Shown in pieces: positions 32,501 to 39,843 of a DNA stretch of 42,565 bases. Source of the DNA: Candidatus Thalassarchaeum sp. (GTDB taxonomy: Archaea > Thermoplasmatota > Poseidoniia > Poseidoniales > Thalassarchaeaceae); NCBI GenBank assembly GCA_030748335.1, contig JASMMD010000010.1, positions 1-42,565 of the forward strand, given 5' to 3'. Every line of letters begins with the position of its first letter. Positions within the stretch are counted from its first letter, which is position 1. The notes under the pieces were generated by a model. That model was not told the origin of the DNA, ran no database searches, and saw nothing but the letters and a program-made list of their open reading frames with translations. The position numbers were made by a program, and so were the translations under genes.

Positions 32501-34686
32501 CCACTTTAGAGGGACAGGTCGAATGGGCCTTGCCATTTGGCTGGGGTCTCACGTTCCCGACGTCGTTGTCATTGGATCCCGGCCAGTCTGTGACTAGGAA
32601 CCTGCAGGTCAGCGTCCCGACGTCACAGGAACCCGGGACCTTCGTCATCTACCTGAAGGGGTGGTCCACCGGCGAACCGGTGCTGTCCATTGATCAGGGA
32701 ACTTTCGATGTACTCGAGCTCTGGATCAACGTCTCGATCAAGAGCACAGGGAACATAGTCTTCCAGATGGGCGATACAACTCAGTACGTCCTGCCCGGAG
32801 AATGCTCCAACTTTGACATCGAGGTCACCAAGCACTTCACTCCGGGTCACTTGATATTCACCACACCAGGGGGTCCTGAGGAGAGACCTCCCGAGATATC
32901 CGAGCAGACTTGGAGGTTCGACCACTGGACTGTCGATTTGGACTTCTCGCAAGCCCCGGGAGGCAATGGGATTTCTGATAACGCGCCACGCTATTGGTCA
33001 ATAATCGACACACCATACACCGTCACGGCAATCATGTGCGCGCCCTATAATGCCACTGCGGGCCTAGGTGACTCGGTCACCGTCAAGGCCCACTTGGAGG
33101 GCGCGCCTCGCGTCAGAGACTCCGTGGTCCTACTGACCAACGTAATACAAGAGTACGACTTGGAGGGCAGTGTTCCCGAGAGCATACTATCACTGCATCC
33201 CGGTCAGACATACCAACTGGACACGACAATCAACAACCAAGGCAACGGAGCTGACAGGTTCGACATAACAGTGGGTTCTATCACCGACTCGTTCGGCGGA
33301 TCGCACGTATGGGACATCAACATACCCAGAATCCTGTTTACCGAACTGGACCGGGATGATTCACAGACTGTCCCCATTCTCATCGGCGTGCCCGAGAGGA
33401 CCCACGCGGGACAGTACACCATAATCCTGCATGTGCTCAGCGAGGAGTCCTATGAGGGGACTAGACTGAGGGACGTCATAGAGTTGCAAGTGGAGATTAT
33501 CGAGTTCCATGACATGAGGATAGAGGTCGATCCGATGGTCGAGAGCAGAATCAAGACCACCGCTCCGGGAAGAATCGTCCGATTCACCATGAATATCACC
33601 AACTTCGGCAACGTGAACGACCAACCGACGCTGCACAATCACACCCTCTACGACAGCAGCGACCAATTTTCCTGGCAGACTACCCCCACCATGGGCCCCT
33701 TGCTGGACACTTGGCAGATCAGCTACGCATTGCTCGAAGACTTCGACACTGAGTACCCGGTAGAGAGGACATGCGTCACCCAGATTATCGGTGAGGAACC
33801 ACCTGCCGATGGCTGCTACCTATCAGCCCAGACGAATGCTTGGACTTTGCCAGTCATGGAGGCATACTCGACCCTTCAGATTGTCGTCATCATTCAGATT
33901 GACCCAGCCGCAACCCTAGCCAATAGGGAGATTGGAATCAAGGTCCTCTCCATGTCCGGGTCCTCCGAAGAAGGCGGCGACCACGACGAGACTGCGGTGT
34001 GGGACGACTCCTGCACCCTCGATGCTAACAGGGACGGCCTGCCGGACAACTACCGCCCCAACTGCGACACTAACGAGCAGGTCATCGAACTGAGACTGCG
34101 GGCACCGGACTTGATCATCCTAGATGTCCACGCTGCGGTCTACACCGGTGATGTCGGGGAGATGCTGTCAGTCAATGTCCAGGTGGTCAACGCGGGCAAC
34201 GCCCATGCCACTGATGTAAACATCATACTGTGCGTCGACCAGTCCGTATCTGACATCAAGAAGAACGGCTGTGACGAGGAGAATATTGTCTACCGGCAGA
34301 TTGTCGAGGCGATTATGCCGTGTGATAGTCCACAGACCAACTGCCAAGGCGAGGATCCACCACAGATAGCATTGCTCTACATGGTTGAGGCAGGTAGTCA
34401 CGACGTCGTCGTCGTCATTGACCCCGACAACGTCATCGTCGAGACTAACGAAGCCAACAACATTCAGAAAGTCTCGAAGAAGATGGGCTCGAACCTAGGC
34501 GTCCTCGACGTGGGCGTCGAGGTCATAGCCCAATACACCGTGCCTGCCATTGTCCTCGGAGCGACCATGGCTCTAGCTGGAGTGGTCGCTGTGGTCATGA
34601 CGGGTCGAAGGGAGGAGGCGAAGATCCGCTTTGCTGAAAAGTCCAGTATGATCTCGAACCTAGACGATGAGGACATGGTCTTCTGA
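29575..34686 (+). CDS. Giant secreted, C-terminally anchored surface protein with propeller, VWA and CARDB-like domains
   Basis: About 1703 residues. A signal peptide (NSVTMVLLMVMSTFAAIEIPQAEA) precedes repeated propeller-like units such as HPDISVDSDDNLHITWTD, HPDVAVDADDFVQIVWDD and HPAISVDTSGNTHLAWMD. Within this series a von Willebrand A domain is inserted: MIDAS DTSGSMN near residue 259, with IVIPISDEGPYGGD and an AGIIPVPL strand later, to about 520. Next come several beta-sandwich domains with GNVYDTF- and GNGADRF-type NEW3 motifs, and a C-terminal CARDB-like domain (VVNAGNAHATDVNI...NEANN). One TM helix near residue 1660 (VPAIVLGATMALAGVVAVVM) ends in a short basic/acidic tail. ATG 29575 is preceded by GGAGG seven bases upstream; GTG 29542 is the longer alternative. 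An adhesion or surface-sensing role is likely. Confidence 0.85.
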   Translation: METAKMRNSVTMVLLMVMSTFAAIEIPQAEASEVVLTDAIQIVNGGSANDKMVATDADSMGNVHFIWSRNTQHLWYQMHNPRGDVLISETQISNPGAHRAWHPDISVDSDDNLHITWTDKAAQWTIMYTMIDPSQDDQNGDAAIDSVISIIDDFEVSVHTQNRDWPAIDTDSENNAHIVWEDSFEPLDKFYQQPQIYYSMVQPDLNSREAVVAVGETLLTPIIGHKGHPDVAVDADDFVQIVWDDTRGGKVEMVAPIDTSGSMNTEWADMCVVFYGGYFASGGYFEGLKPMLLRANMTVYETLYALSGNWPSAATSGNCAAAYQTGGSGSQGPRGTPLGLTPGDDSGGIRELTEVVYNNGAVNLPQDGGYYSEFWGPGSTWACLSWRDSSGNVPGNPPTQLDHHWNPNATKIVIPISDEGPYGGDPAQQSDDTQSINEAHDACVIAGIIPVPLLAAGWGQGSTNVGSHMMDLAQCPNGFVSLNTRTCPGSNIRLTDAEGQMYSFPTSSSASTELQLMVEAMVYLSTNNSREIYMTVLDPLSLIQNPPPTWQMGDSGTFIDTTADRYIEDLGPSIDGLGYGNLVVVNDTRITLNDAYSLHPAISVDTSGNTHLAWMDGRAYGFDIDVNYEIYYTRLRLRGAGEWDGAPDGLPSYGIKQIVDSAVSNVEGIDGIPTGRPFGANSHMPAILTDSFDNVHLTWLDNYNETQGETIVYTRLNHTNDDYPEGFPLNSLAAGVLDPWEVIPITEWQSDKLGPNSPAVPDLGQPPAFANDLGSGAHIAWSDTNKCSDTSNGGTYTLCYVHVLTGLVEVALTETETYYHTIEPGEQTLYNMTISNPTPGPAELVADTFTVTMEGVPNNWTATLFFTTNHTPIFDSTPVFLRGGDVIQMYMRVRAPSIYQAHADELASITVTAISHKDPAIRDDRITLTLMDVVHGIDLDTSHYQVDVEQGESAFFSITVSNTGNVYDTFAFYDPSTLEGQVEWALPFGWGLTFPTSLSLDPGQSVTRNLQVSVPTSQEPGTFVIYLKGWSTGEPVLSIDQGTFDVLELWINVSIKSTGNIVFQMGDTTQYVLPGECSNFDIEVTKHFTPGHLIFTTPGGPEERPPEISEQTWRFDHWTVDLDFSQAPGGNGISDNAPRYWSIIDTPYTVTAIMCAPYNATAGLGDSVTVKAHLEGAPRVRDSVVLLTNVIQEYDLEGSVPESILSLHPGQTYQLDTTINNQGNGADRFDITVGSITDSFGGSHVWDINIPRILFTELDRDDSQTVPILIGVPERTHAGQYTIILHVLSEESYEGTRLRDVIELQVEIIEFHDMRIEVDPMVESRIKTTAPGRIVRFTMNITNFGNVNDQPTLHNHTLYDSSDQFSWQTTPTMGPLLDTWQISYALLEDFDTEYPVERTCVTQIIGEEPPADGCYLSAQTNAWTLPVMEAYSTLQIVVIIQIDPAATLANREIGIKVLSMSGSSEEGGDHDETAVWDDSCTLDANRDGLPDNYRPNCDTNEQVIELRLRAPDLIILDVHAAVYTGDVGEMLSVNVQVVNAGNAHATDVNIILCVDQSVSDIKKNGCDEENIVYRQIVEAIMPCDSPQTNCQGEDPPQIALLYMVEAGSHDVVVVIDPDNVIVETNEANNIQKVSKKMGSNLGVLDVGVEVIAQYTVPAIVLGATMALAGVVAVVMTGRREEAKIRFAEKSSMISNLDDEDMVF

Positions 34687-35424
34687 TTAGCGAGCTAACC
34701 ACCAGGGTAGAGGCGTGCCCTCGCGTGCTGCGACGAGGCGGCCTTGGTTGGCTGCGAAATCACGCATGAGGCGTTCGCGCAGGGTTTCCATCATCTCCTC
34801 CGCGTGCATCGACTGGATGCGCAGGCCCTGTGAGAAGGCATCTAGATCGAGCGGCCTGCGAGGATGACTCATCATGGCGTGCGCCAACTGCCTCTCCTCG
34901 TAGGTTCCGGACTGCTCTGAGATACTCGGGGAGACCTTCTTCATCACTTGCTGGTGCAACGCTATCACAGCGTCACGATGTCCGTCGATACGCTCGAGCG
35001 CGGAATCCAACTCGGACAGAACTCCCATGGCTTCGACCATGGGCAACTTACGACGAGTACCCAGCCTGTCGACCACTCCATCTAATTCGGGAGGCAGCCT
35101 GTTGGACAGGCGCATCGGTCCACCTGAGGGAATACTCCTGTGCTCCGCGCGGAAGAGGTCCGGCCCCAGATCGAGACGCAGCGAGAATGACTGGTTTACC
35201 GTATACATCTTCTTCGGCGGCCCTCCCTTCTCCGAAGGGACGCGCTCGGAGTCGACGAACCCCGACTCTTCAAGGACTCTGAGGTGTTTCACTACGGCCT
35301 GCTGGCTCACATCCAGCAACTCGGAGAGCTGCAGGGGGTAATGCGGCTCCTTGACCAGCCTCCTGAGAATCTGGCGTCTGGTGGGATTCTCAAGTATCGC
35401 CAGCGCCTCGTCGAAATCGACCAC
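34687..35424 (-). CDS. ArsR-like winged-helix transcriptional regulator
   Basis: A 245-residue regulator. The N-terminal 80 residues form an ArsR-type winged helix: ILENPTRRQILRRLVKEPHYPLQLSELLDVSQQAVVKHLRVLEESGFV, followed by a wing with KGGPPKKMYTV. The C-terminal two thirds are helical (ALERIDGHRDAVIALHQQVMKK) and probably mediate dimerisation or effector sensing; no metal-binding Cys pattern is seen. The start is GTG 35424. A 17-base perfect palindrome core lies 7 bases before the start, and a TATA-like TTTTTAGAAG lies 34-44 bases upstream (35458-35467), so autorepression is likely. Its stop abuts the stop of the giant surface-protein gene (TGATTA), and it is divergent from a small membrane-protein gene. 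Confidence 0.86.
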   Translation of the reverse strand: MVDFDEALAILENPTRRQILRRLVKEPHYPLQLSELLDVSQQAVVKHLRVLEESGFVDSERVPSEKGGPPKKMYTVNQSFSLRLDLGPDLFRAEHRSIPSGGPMRLSNRLPPELDGVVDRLGTRRKLPMVEAMGVLSELDSALERIDGHRDAVIALHQQVMKKVSPSISEQSGTYEERQLAHAMMSHPRRPLDLDAFSQGLRIQSMHAEEMMETLRERLMRDFAANQGRLVAAREGTPLPWWLAR

Positions 35425-35426
35425 TT

Positions 35427-35451
35427 ACTTCCCAACCCGGGGTTGGGTAGT
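35427..35451. promoter_or_regulatory. Palindromic operator candidate upstream of the ArsR-like gene
   Basis: A perfect inverted repeat CCCAACCC-G-GGGTTGGG spans 35431-35447. Beyond a mismatched pair, ACT/AGT continue the symmetry to 35427 and 35451. A half-site ACCCAAC recurs at 35467-35473, near the divergent promoter. The palindrome falls where the regulator's transcription should start, consistent with blocking RNA polymerase. Confidence 0.65.
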
Positions 35452-35483
35452 GGAGGCCTTCTAAAAACCCAACTTGAGCATAG

Positions 35484-35491
35484 GATAATAT
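35484..35491 (+). promoter_or_regulatory. TATA-like box for the small two-TM gene
   Basis: GATAATAT is centred about 26 bases before ATG 35514, the spacing expected for a leaderless archaeal transcript. The regulator half-site ACCCAAC lies just upstream, at 35467-35473. Confidence 0.5.
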
Positions 35492-35513
35492 CTGTCGAAC
35501 TGGTAAAACCGCC

Positions 35514-35807
35514 ATGGGGACCGGCAGAACGGTGCTAGTCACTATCCTAGTCATCGCCGGTGTGCTGTTGCTGGTCCTTTCTTGGGGCGCGTCTTTCGCC
35601 GACGATTACCTCGAAGACAGGATAGCCGAGGATTGCGATGATGAGGTTGGGACGATCGGACAGATAATCGGTGCCGACGAAGGCCAGTGCCAAGACGCAC
35701 GAGACTTGCGAGACCAAGTCGCTTCCGTCGGCCAGATGCTCCTATACCTCGGAGGCGGCTCTTTACTCGCCTCAGTCGCGTTGGTCGTAATGGGTAGAAG
35801 GCAGTGA
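35514..35807 (+). CDS. Small two-TM membrane protein
   Basis: A 97-residue protein with an N-terminal TM helix (VLVTILVIAGVLLLVLSWGASF), a central acidic loop containing two Cys (DCDD and QCQD, possibly a disulfide or metal pair if exported), and a C-terminal TM helix (MLLYLGGGSLLASVALVVMG) ending in RRQ. No known family is recognised. ATG 35514 has a TATA-like box 26 bases upstream. It is divergent from the ArsR-like regulator and shares its operator region, so it may be a regulated target. Its stop abuts the stop of the next convergent gene (TGATTA). Confidence 0.72.
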   Translation: MGTGRTVLVTILVIAGVLLLVLSWGASFADDYLEDRIAEDCDDEVGTIGQIIGADEGQCQDARDLRDQVASVGQMLLYLGGGSLLASVALVVMGRRQ

Positions 35808-36539
35808 TTAGCCTTCGTCCCAACCACGCCATCCCCCCTCATCTTGAGCAGGGGGTTCATCGGCGGCTTTGGTCTGCCCCGGGAACGGATCGGCCACCGT
35901 CTCAGAAACCTCAGCCATGGGCAGGCCGTGGTGCTGCCGGTACAACTCGTCAGTGGTCGGCAACTTGCCTTCTTCAGTAAACACCACCTCCCCTCCTACC
36001 TTCTTGCTCTGGCCTCTTCCCACCAGAGTTAGGACGATTGCGACGATGCCCAGTGGCAGACCTAGGCAGCATCCGAAGAACATCATCACGAACCAACCAT
36101 TCCCGAACAGCGCACTCTGCGCAGAGACATCATCCACGAACCACAGAGTGGTGCTCGCATCGTTGTACAGCGTGTATTCTCCTGCCGGCGCGGTTCTGAA
36201 CACCCTGACCGGAGCATACATCGTACCGTCCTCACCGGGTCTCTCAAGATCTAGGGCGGTGGGCGCAGAACCACTTTCCTCCGCACCCGAGGAGTCAATC
36301 AGCCTGAGGTCGCCCCCCTGCTCATCCTCCCCTGCTACTCGCAGAGCGACGTACTCGCCGAACTGACTCAAGGAGACCTCCCCACTCTCTCCTGGCTCCA
36401 GCTCCAGCATGTGCCTCTGCGCCGGGTCCAATTCGTCGAACATCACCGGCATGGCGTTGTAGTAAGACACAACACCCAGCAACACCAGCAGTATCGAAGC
36501 TCCCGAGAGCCTCTTGGCCCATACCGACACGTCTGCCAC
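35808..36539 (-). CDS. Two-TM membrane protein of unknown function
   Basis: About 243 residues. It starts in a region with no good ATG: GTG 36539 places the first helix (LSGASILLVLLGVVSYYNAM) about 12 residues later, while a longer frame would overlap top6A. A roughly 115-residue extracytoplasmic domain follows (LELEPGESGEVSLSQFGEYVALRVAG...), beta-rich in appearance, then a second helix (GWFVMMFFGCCLGLPLGIVAIVLTLVG) and an acidic, Pro-rich cytoplasmic tail with repeated Trp (GGWRGWDEG). The gene is about 40 bases downstream of top6A and probably on the same mRNA. No family was recognised, and the start is uncertain. Confidence 0.66.
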   Translation of the reverse strand: MADVSVWAKRLSGASILLVLLGVVSYYNAMPVMFDELDPAQRHMLELEPGESGEVSLSQFGEYVALRVAGEDEQGGDLRLIDSSGAEESGSAPTALDLERPGEDGTMYAPVRVFRTAPAGEYTLYNDASTTLWFVDDVSAQSALFGNGWFVMMFFGCCLGLPLGIVAIVLTLVGRGQSKKVGGEVVFTEEGKLPTTDELYRQHHGLPMAEVSETVADPFPGQTKAADEPPAQDEGGWRGWDEG

Positions 36540-36577
36540 GCTTTGAGGTGGAGCCCTCTTGCTATCAGACTTCTCAA

Positions 36578-37690
36578 TCAGTAGGGCAGACCCACATCGG
36601 GGTGAGCCAGCTTCTCCGGCAGATAGGTATCGGTCACGAAATCCAGACCGTACTTGGCCAGAGACTGCTGCTCCGCCTTCTTCCCCATCTCCTTCATCAG
36701 ATCGATTTGTTGCTGCCACCAACCGGTGGAGAATCTGGGATCCGACAATTCGGCCTCTAGAGCTCCTAGGTCCTGCTTCGATAGATCATCGCTTGGCAGG
36801 TCGTAAGCAAGGATGTCGTCCGCGGTTATCCCGAGGTAGATAGCGCCCTTGCTCGCTAGGTACTCTGAGATGTGAGCCGTCTTGATGGCCCCGTATGCTA
36901 TGCTGGCGTATATCCTGAATGACCACGGGTCGCAGTCAGCGAAGACCACAATCGGTTTTTTCCACTCGTCACTCATTCTTCGCATGATTCGGCGAGTGGA
37001 GCGTGCGGGCTGGCCCTTAAGGTGGACAAGAGCGCAGCGGGCCTCCTCGTCGAAACCATTCTCCACCAGCCTGTCAAACATTCCCCCGGTCTCTATCGCC
37101 ATGACGAAATCGACATCCTCTTCGATGAGTCTGAGCTTCTCGGACTCCACGTTGTATGGGACCCCGTAACCCGAGTCGCCCACGTCGTCGCGGCAGTTTA
37201 TCCTCATCCAATCACCACGTCGGTTACGCTCCTCGAAAGTCACGTTCCCGATGATTCTCGCCCCGTCCTCCTCAGGCCTGAGTCGGAAGTCCTCACGCAG
37301 GCACTTGGTGACAATCTCGAGGTCCTCGGCAAGGTTATTGCTCTCGTTCTGCGAATGGAACTTGCCATTGCCCCACGCCTCGGAGATGTAGTACATCTCC
37401 CTGAGGGTCGAGGACTTGCCACTGTTGATCATCTCTTCGATGAACTCGGTGACGTGCAGAGAGCGCAGCAACTGTCTCGCGGAACCGAGGCTTTTAGCGT
37501 CTCGAACCGTCCTCTTCTTGCCATACTTGTAGACTCCCAACTTCTGGTCGAAGCCTATGTTGCTCTTCGAGCGCACGGGCAGCGTCATGGTGGGAGGTGT
37601 ACCCTTCGACATCTTGTCATGCATCTCTGAGGCCACATTGTGGAGCGCTTCAATCACCTCCTCCTTGGACTTCTGCCTACTGTTGCTCAT
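36578..37690 (-). CDS. top6A: DNA topoisomerase VI subunit A
   Basis: The DNA-cleaving subunit of type IIB topoisomerase, homologous to Spo11. In this 370-residue protein the catalytic Tyr is in REMYYISE (Tyr101 by alignment with RDxxY), and the toprim metal residues are Glu200 (VMAIETGGM) and Asp252/Asp254 (FADCDPWSF). The N-terminal winged-helix region and the C-terminal DILAYDLPSDDLSKQD segment are typical. The ATG overlaps the stop of top6B as ATGA on the minus strand, so the two subunits are translationally coupled. This gene is an archaeal marker; together with top6B it makes the A2B2 enzyme that relaxes and decatenates DNA. Confidence 0.97.
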   Translation of the reverse strand: MSNSRQKSKEEVIEALHNVASEMHDKMSKGTPPTMTLPVRSKSNIGFDQKLGVYKYGKKRTVRDAKSLGSARQLLRSLHVTEFIEEMINSGKSSTLREMYYISEAWGNGKFHSQNESNNLAEDLEIVTKCLREDFRLRPEEDGARIIGNVTFEERNRRGDWMRINCRDDVGDSGYGVPYNVESEKLRLIEEDVDFVMAIETGGMFDRLVENGFDEEARCALVHLKGQPARSTRRIMRRMSDEWKKPIVVFADCDPWSFRIYASIAYGAIKTAHISEYLASKGAIYLGITADDILAYDLPSDDLSKQDLGALEAELSDPRFSTGWWQQQIDLMKEMGKKAEQQSLAKYGLDFVTDTYLPEKLAHPDVGLPY

Positions 37691-39762
37691 TCATCCACCC
37701 CCGATTCGGGGGCTATAGAACCCCAGTCAGTTTCGACGGCCCCCTCTGAGACCTCATCGGATGACTCCCCCGCTCTCTCGGCCAGACCTACCATGGCATC
37801 GTCTTCGCTGCCCCTTGCCTCCTCTACCGCAGCATCCAGTGCCTCCTTCTTCCGCATCTCTCCGAGCAGATTTTCATCGATCTTGGTGGCCCCGATTATG
37901 TCACCGTTGCCTCTGAAGAAGATCTCCATGTCAACCCAATCTCCCTTGCCGAGACCGGAGACGGAGAATGATATCACGGCTGAGGAGCCTGGGTCTAGGG
38001 TGTCCAGTCGCCAAGCCCATAGGCCATGAGTCTCTTTCCGCCCCCCGAGTGGGTTGTAGACCATTTCCACGCCATCGCCCTCAGGCCATTTTGCCAGTAT
38101 GGTGTAAGCCCGAGCCCGGGCGGTGTAGTTGAACACGGTGATGTCACAGGTAGTGAGCTTCCCATCCACATTCCATCCGAGAGCCTCCTCGCAGAATACC
38201 GCGTTCATGATCTGGGTGATTACAGGGGCGAGGTCAGGCTCCTCCCTGCCCAGAAGCTGTGAGGACTTCTGAGAGATCTCCGGCAGGATGACGTTGATCA
38301 GCTCGAACTTCTCTCGGGCTTTCTTCCTCTGTGAACTCTTCTTCAGGTGGTTCCTCAGCCCGCGCCCTACCTCCAGTAGGGCCCTCCTTATCTCATCGAT
38401 GACCTCCTCGTTGGAAGCCACCGCCTCCTTGGCCTCGCTGGTGAATTGGACGTTCGTGGAGGCTAGGTGAATCAGCACCGCAGCAGGCCCCTTTGGGACT
38501 CCCTTGCCTCCGGGCTGGTCCAACCCGTATCTCTTCCAATCAACCGATTCAATGGCCTTCGTCAACAGACAACCTCCTTGTTGGTACATCAGTGGCACCC
38601 GATTGGCGAAGCGGAGTATCTCTATGGGACTGTCAGCTGGCATGTCCCCACCGAACACCAGACCGACCTCAATCTGGAATGGGTTTCCCTGAGTTACCCT
38701 GGTGTCTCTGGTCACAGTCGAGGCGAAGCGGGAGTCGATTGCCTTTGATAGCCCCTTCTTGATCAACAGGTCCTCGATGGGGGAGAGGCAGTCGGTCGGT
38801 GGATTCAGCAGCTTGACCTTCTGGAACGAGTCGAGCACGGCCTGTGCCTCCTCGGCTCTGATTCTACGTGGCTGCCGACTCTCCTCCAGACCCGCTTTCT
38901 TGAGTATCTCCCGGGCCGCCCTCATGCTGACGCCGGAGAAGTTGTGCCTCAAGAACGAGGTCATCTTCCTCTCCTCGGACTCGCGCAGCATCCTTTGCAG
39001 TGTGCCCAAGTGAATGCCATGAGGATGAGGCTTGATCTCCTCGACCACCCTAGGTAGACGATCGGTAGTGCGGGGCCAGTCCCCTTCCTCTATCACTCCG
39101 CCGTCACGGTCCTTGACAGTCAGGCTGATGGAGGCATGAGGATTCACGATTGAAGTCATTCTGAGGTACTGGTAAACCGACTGCCTACCCCGTTGGTACT
39201 TGGCCTTCATCTCAGTACGTATCTTCAAGCCGTGTCTGACTTCCTCTCCCGTGACCTCGTCTACCCAGACTTCTCTGTTCTCGCCACTCTTGATTGCCTT
39301 ATTCTTCCTAGTGTCGATGCCAAGATCGACCCTGACCGCAGAGGACTCCTCGATCACCTTTGAGACAACCGTCGTCTTTGATCCCGTGGTCAACTGACTG
39401 TACATGACCACCCCAGTGATTCCGATTCCCTGCTGGCCACGGGTCTGCCTGATTGCGTGGAACCTAGAGCCGAGCAGGAACTTGCCGAACACGTGTTCGA
39501 TCGAGCCCCTCGGTATGCCAGGCCCATTGTCTTGTGATATCAGCTCTATCCGATCATCCTTGAGTCGATTTATCTCCACTCTAATATCGGGCAGAATCCT
39601 CTCCTCCTCGCAGGCATCGAGGGAGTTGTCGACCGACTCCTTCACTGCCGTGATGATGGATCTCTGCAGAGAGTCGAAGCCCAGAAAGTGCTTGTTCTTC
39701 TCGAAAAATTCGCTTATCGCTATCTGCTTCTGTTTGCCGGTTGGTGGTTTTTCCTCACTCAT
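37687..39762 (-). CDS. top6B: DNA topoisomerase VI subunit B
   Basis: The ATPase subunit of topoisomerase VI. The 691-residue protein carries GHKL motifs: Glu42 and Asn46 in AVKESVDNSLDA, Asp78 in ISQDNGPGIP, and GQQGIGITGVVMYSQLTTG at about 109-127. The H2TH region, transducer segment and a C-terminal extension with an immunoglobulin-like domain (about residue 550 on) and an acidic tail follow; length is somewhat above many archaeal TopVI-B proteins. ATG 39762 has GGAGG seven bases upstream; the longer open frame to 39843 is rejected. It follows the aconitase-family gene by 81 bases, and its stop overlaps the top6A start. Confidence 0.97.
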   Translation of the reverse strand: MSEEKPPTGKQKQIAISEFFEKNKHFLGFDSLQRSIITAVKESVDNSLDACEEERILPDIRVEINRLKDDRIELISQDNGPGIPRGSIEHVFGKFLLGSRFHAIRQTRGQQGIGITGVVMYSQLTTGSKTTVVSKVIEESSAVRVDLGIDTRKNKAIKSGENREVWVDEVTGEEVRHGLKIRTEMKAKYQRGRQSVYQYLRMTSIVNPHASISLTVKDRDGGVIEEGDWPRTTDRLPRVVEEIKPHPHGIHLGTLQRMLRESEERKMTSFLRHNFSGVSMRAAREILKKAGLEESRQPRRIRAEEAQAVLDSFQKVKLLNPPTDCLSPIEDLLIKKGLSKAIDSRFASTVTRDTRVTQGNPFQIEVGLVFGGDMPADSPIEILRFANRVPLMYQQGGCLLTKAIESVDWKRYGLDQPGGKGVPKGPAAVLIHLASTNVQFTSEAKEAVASNEEVIDEIRRALLEVGRGLRNHLKKSSQRKKAREKFELINVILPEISQKSSQLLGREEPDLAPVITQIMNAVFCEEALGWNVDGKLTTCDITVFNYTARARAYTILAKWPEGDGVEMVYNPLGGRKETHGLWAWRLDTLDPGSSAVISFSVSGLGKGDWVDMEIFFRGNGDIIGATKIDENLLGEMRKKEALDAAVEEARGSEDDAMVGLAERAGESSDEVSEGAVETDWGSIAPESGVDE

Positions 39763-39843
39763 TCGCAACCCTCCATCAGGTCCTCCCATACCCGAATGGC
39801 ATGGGGCCTCTTGTGGATGGGAGGCCCCGAACGTAGGACGCAC

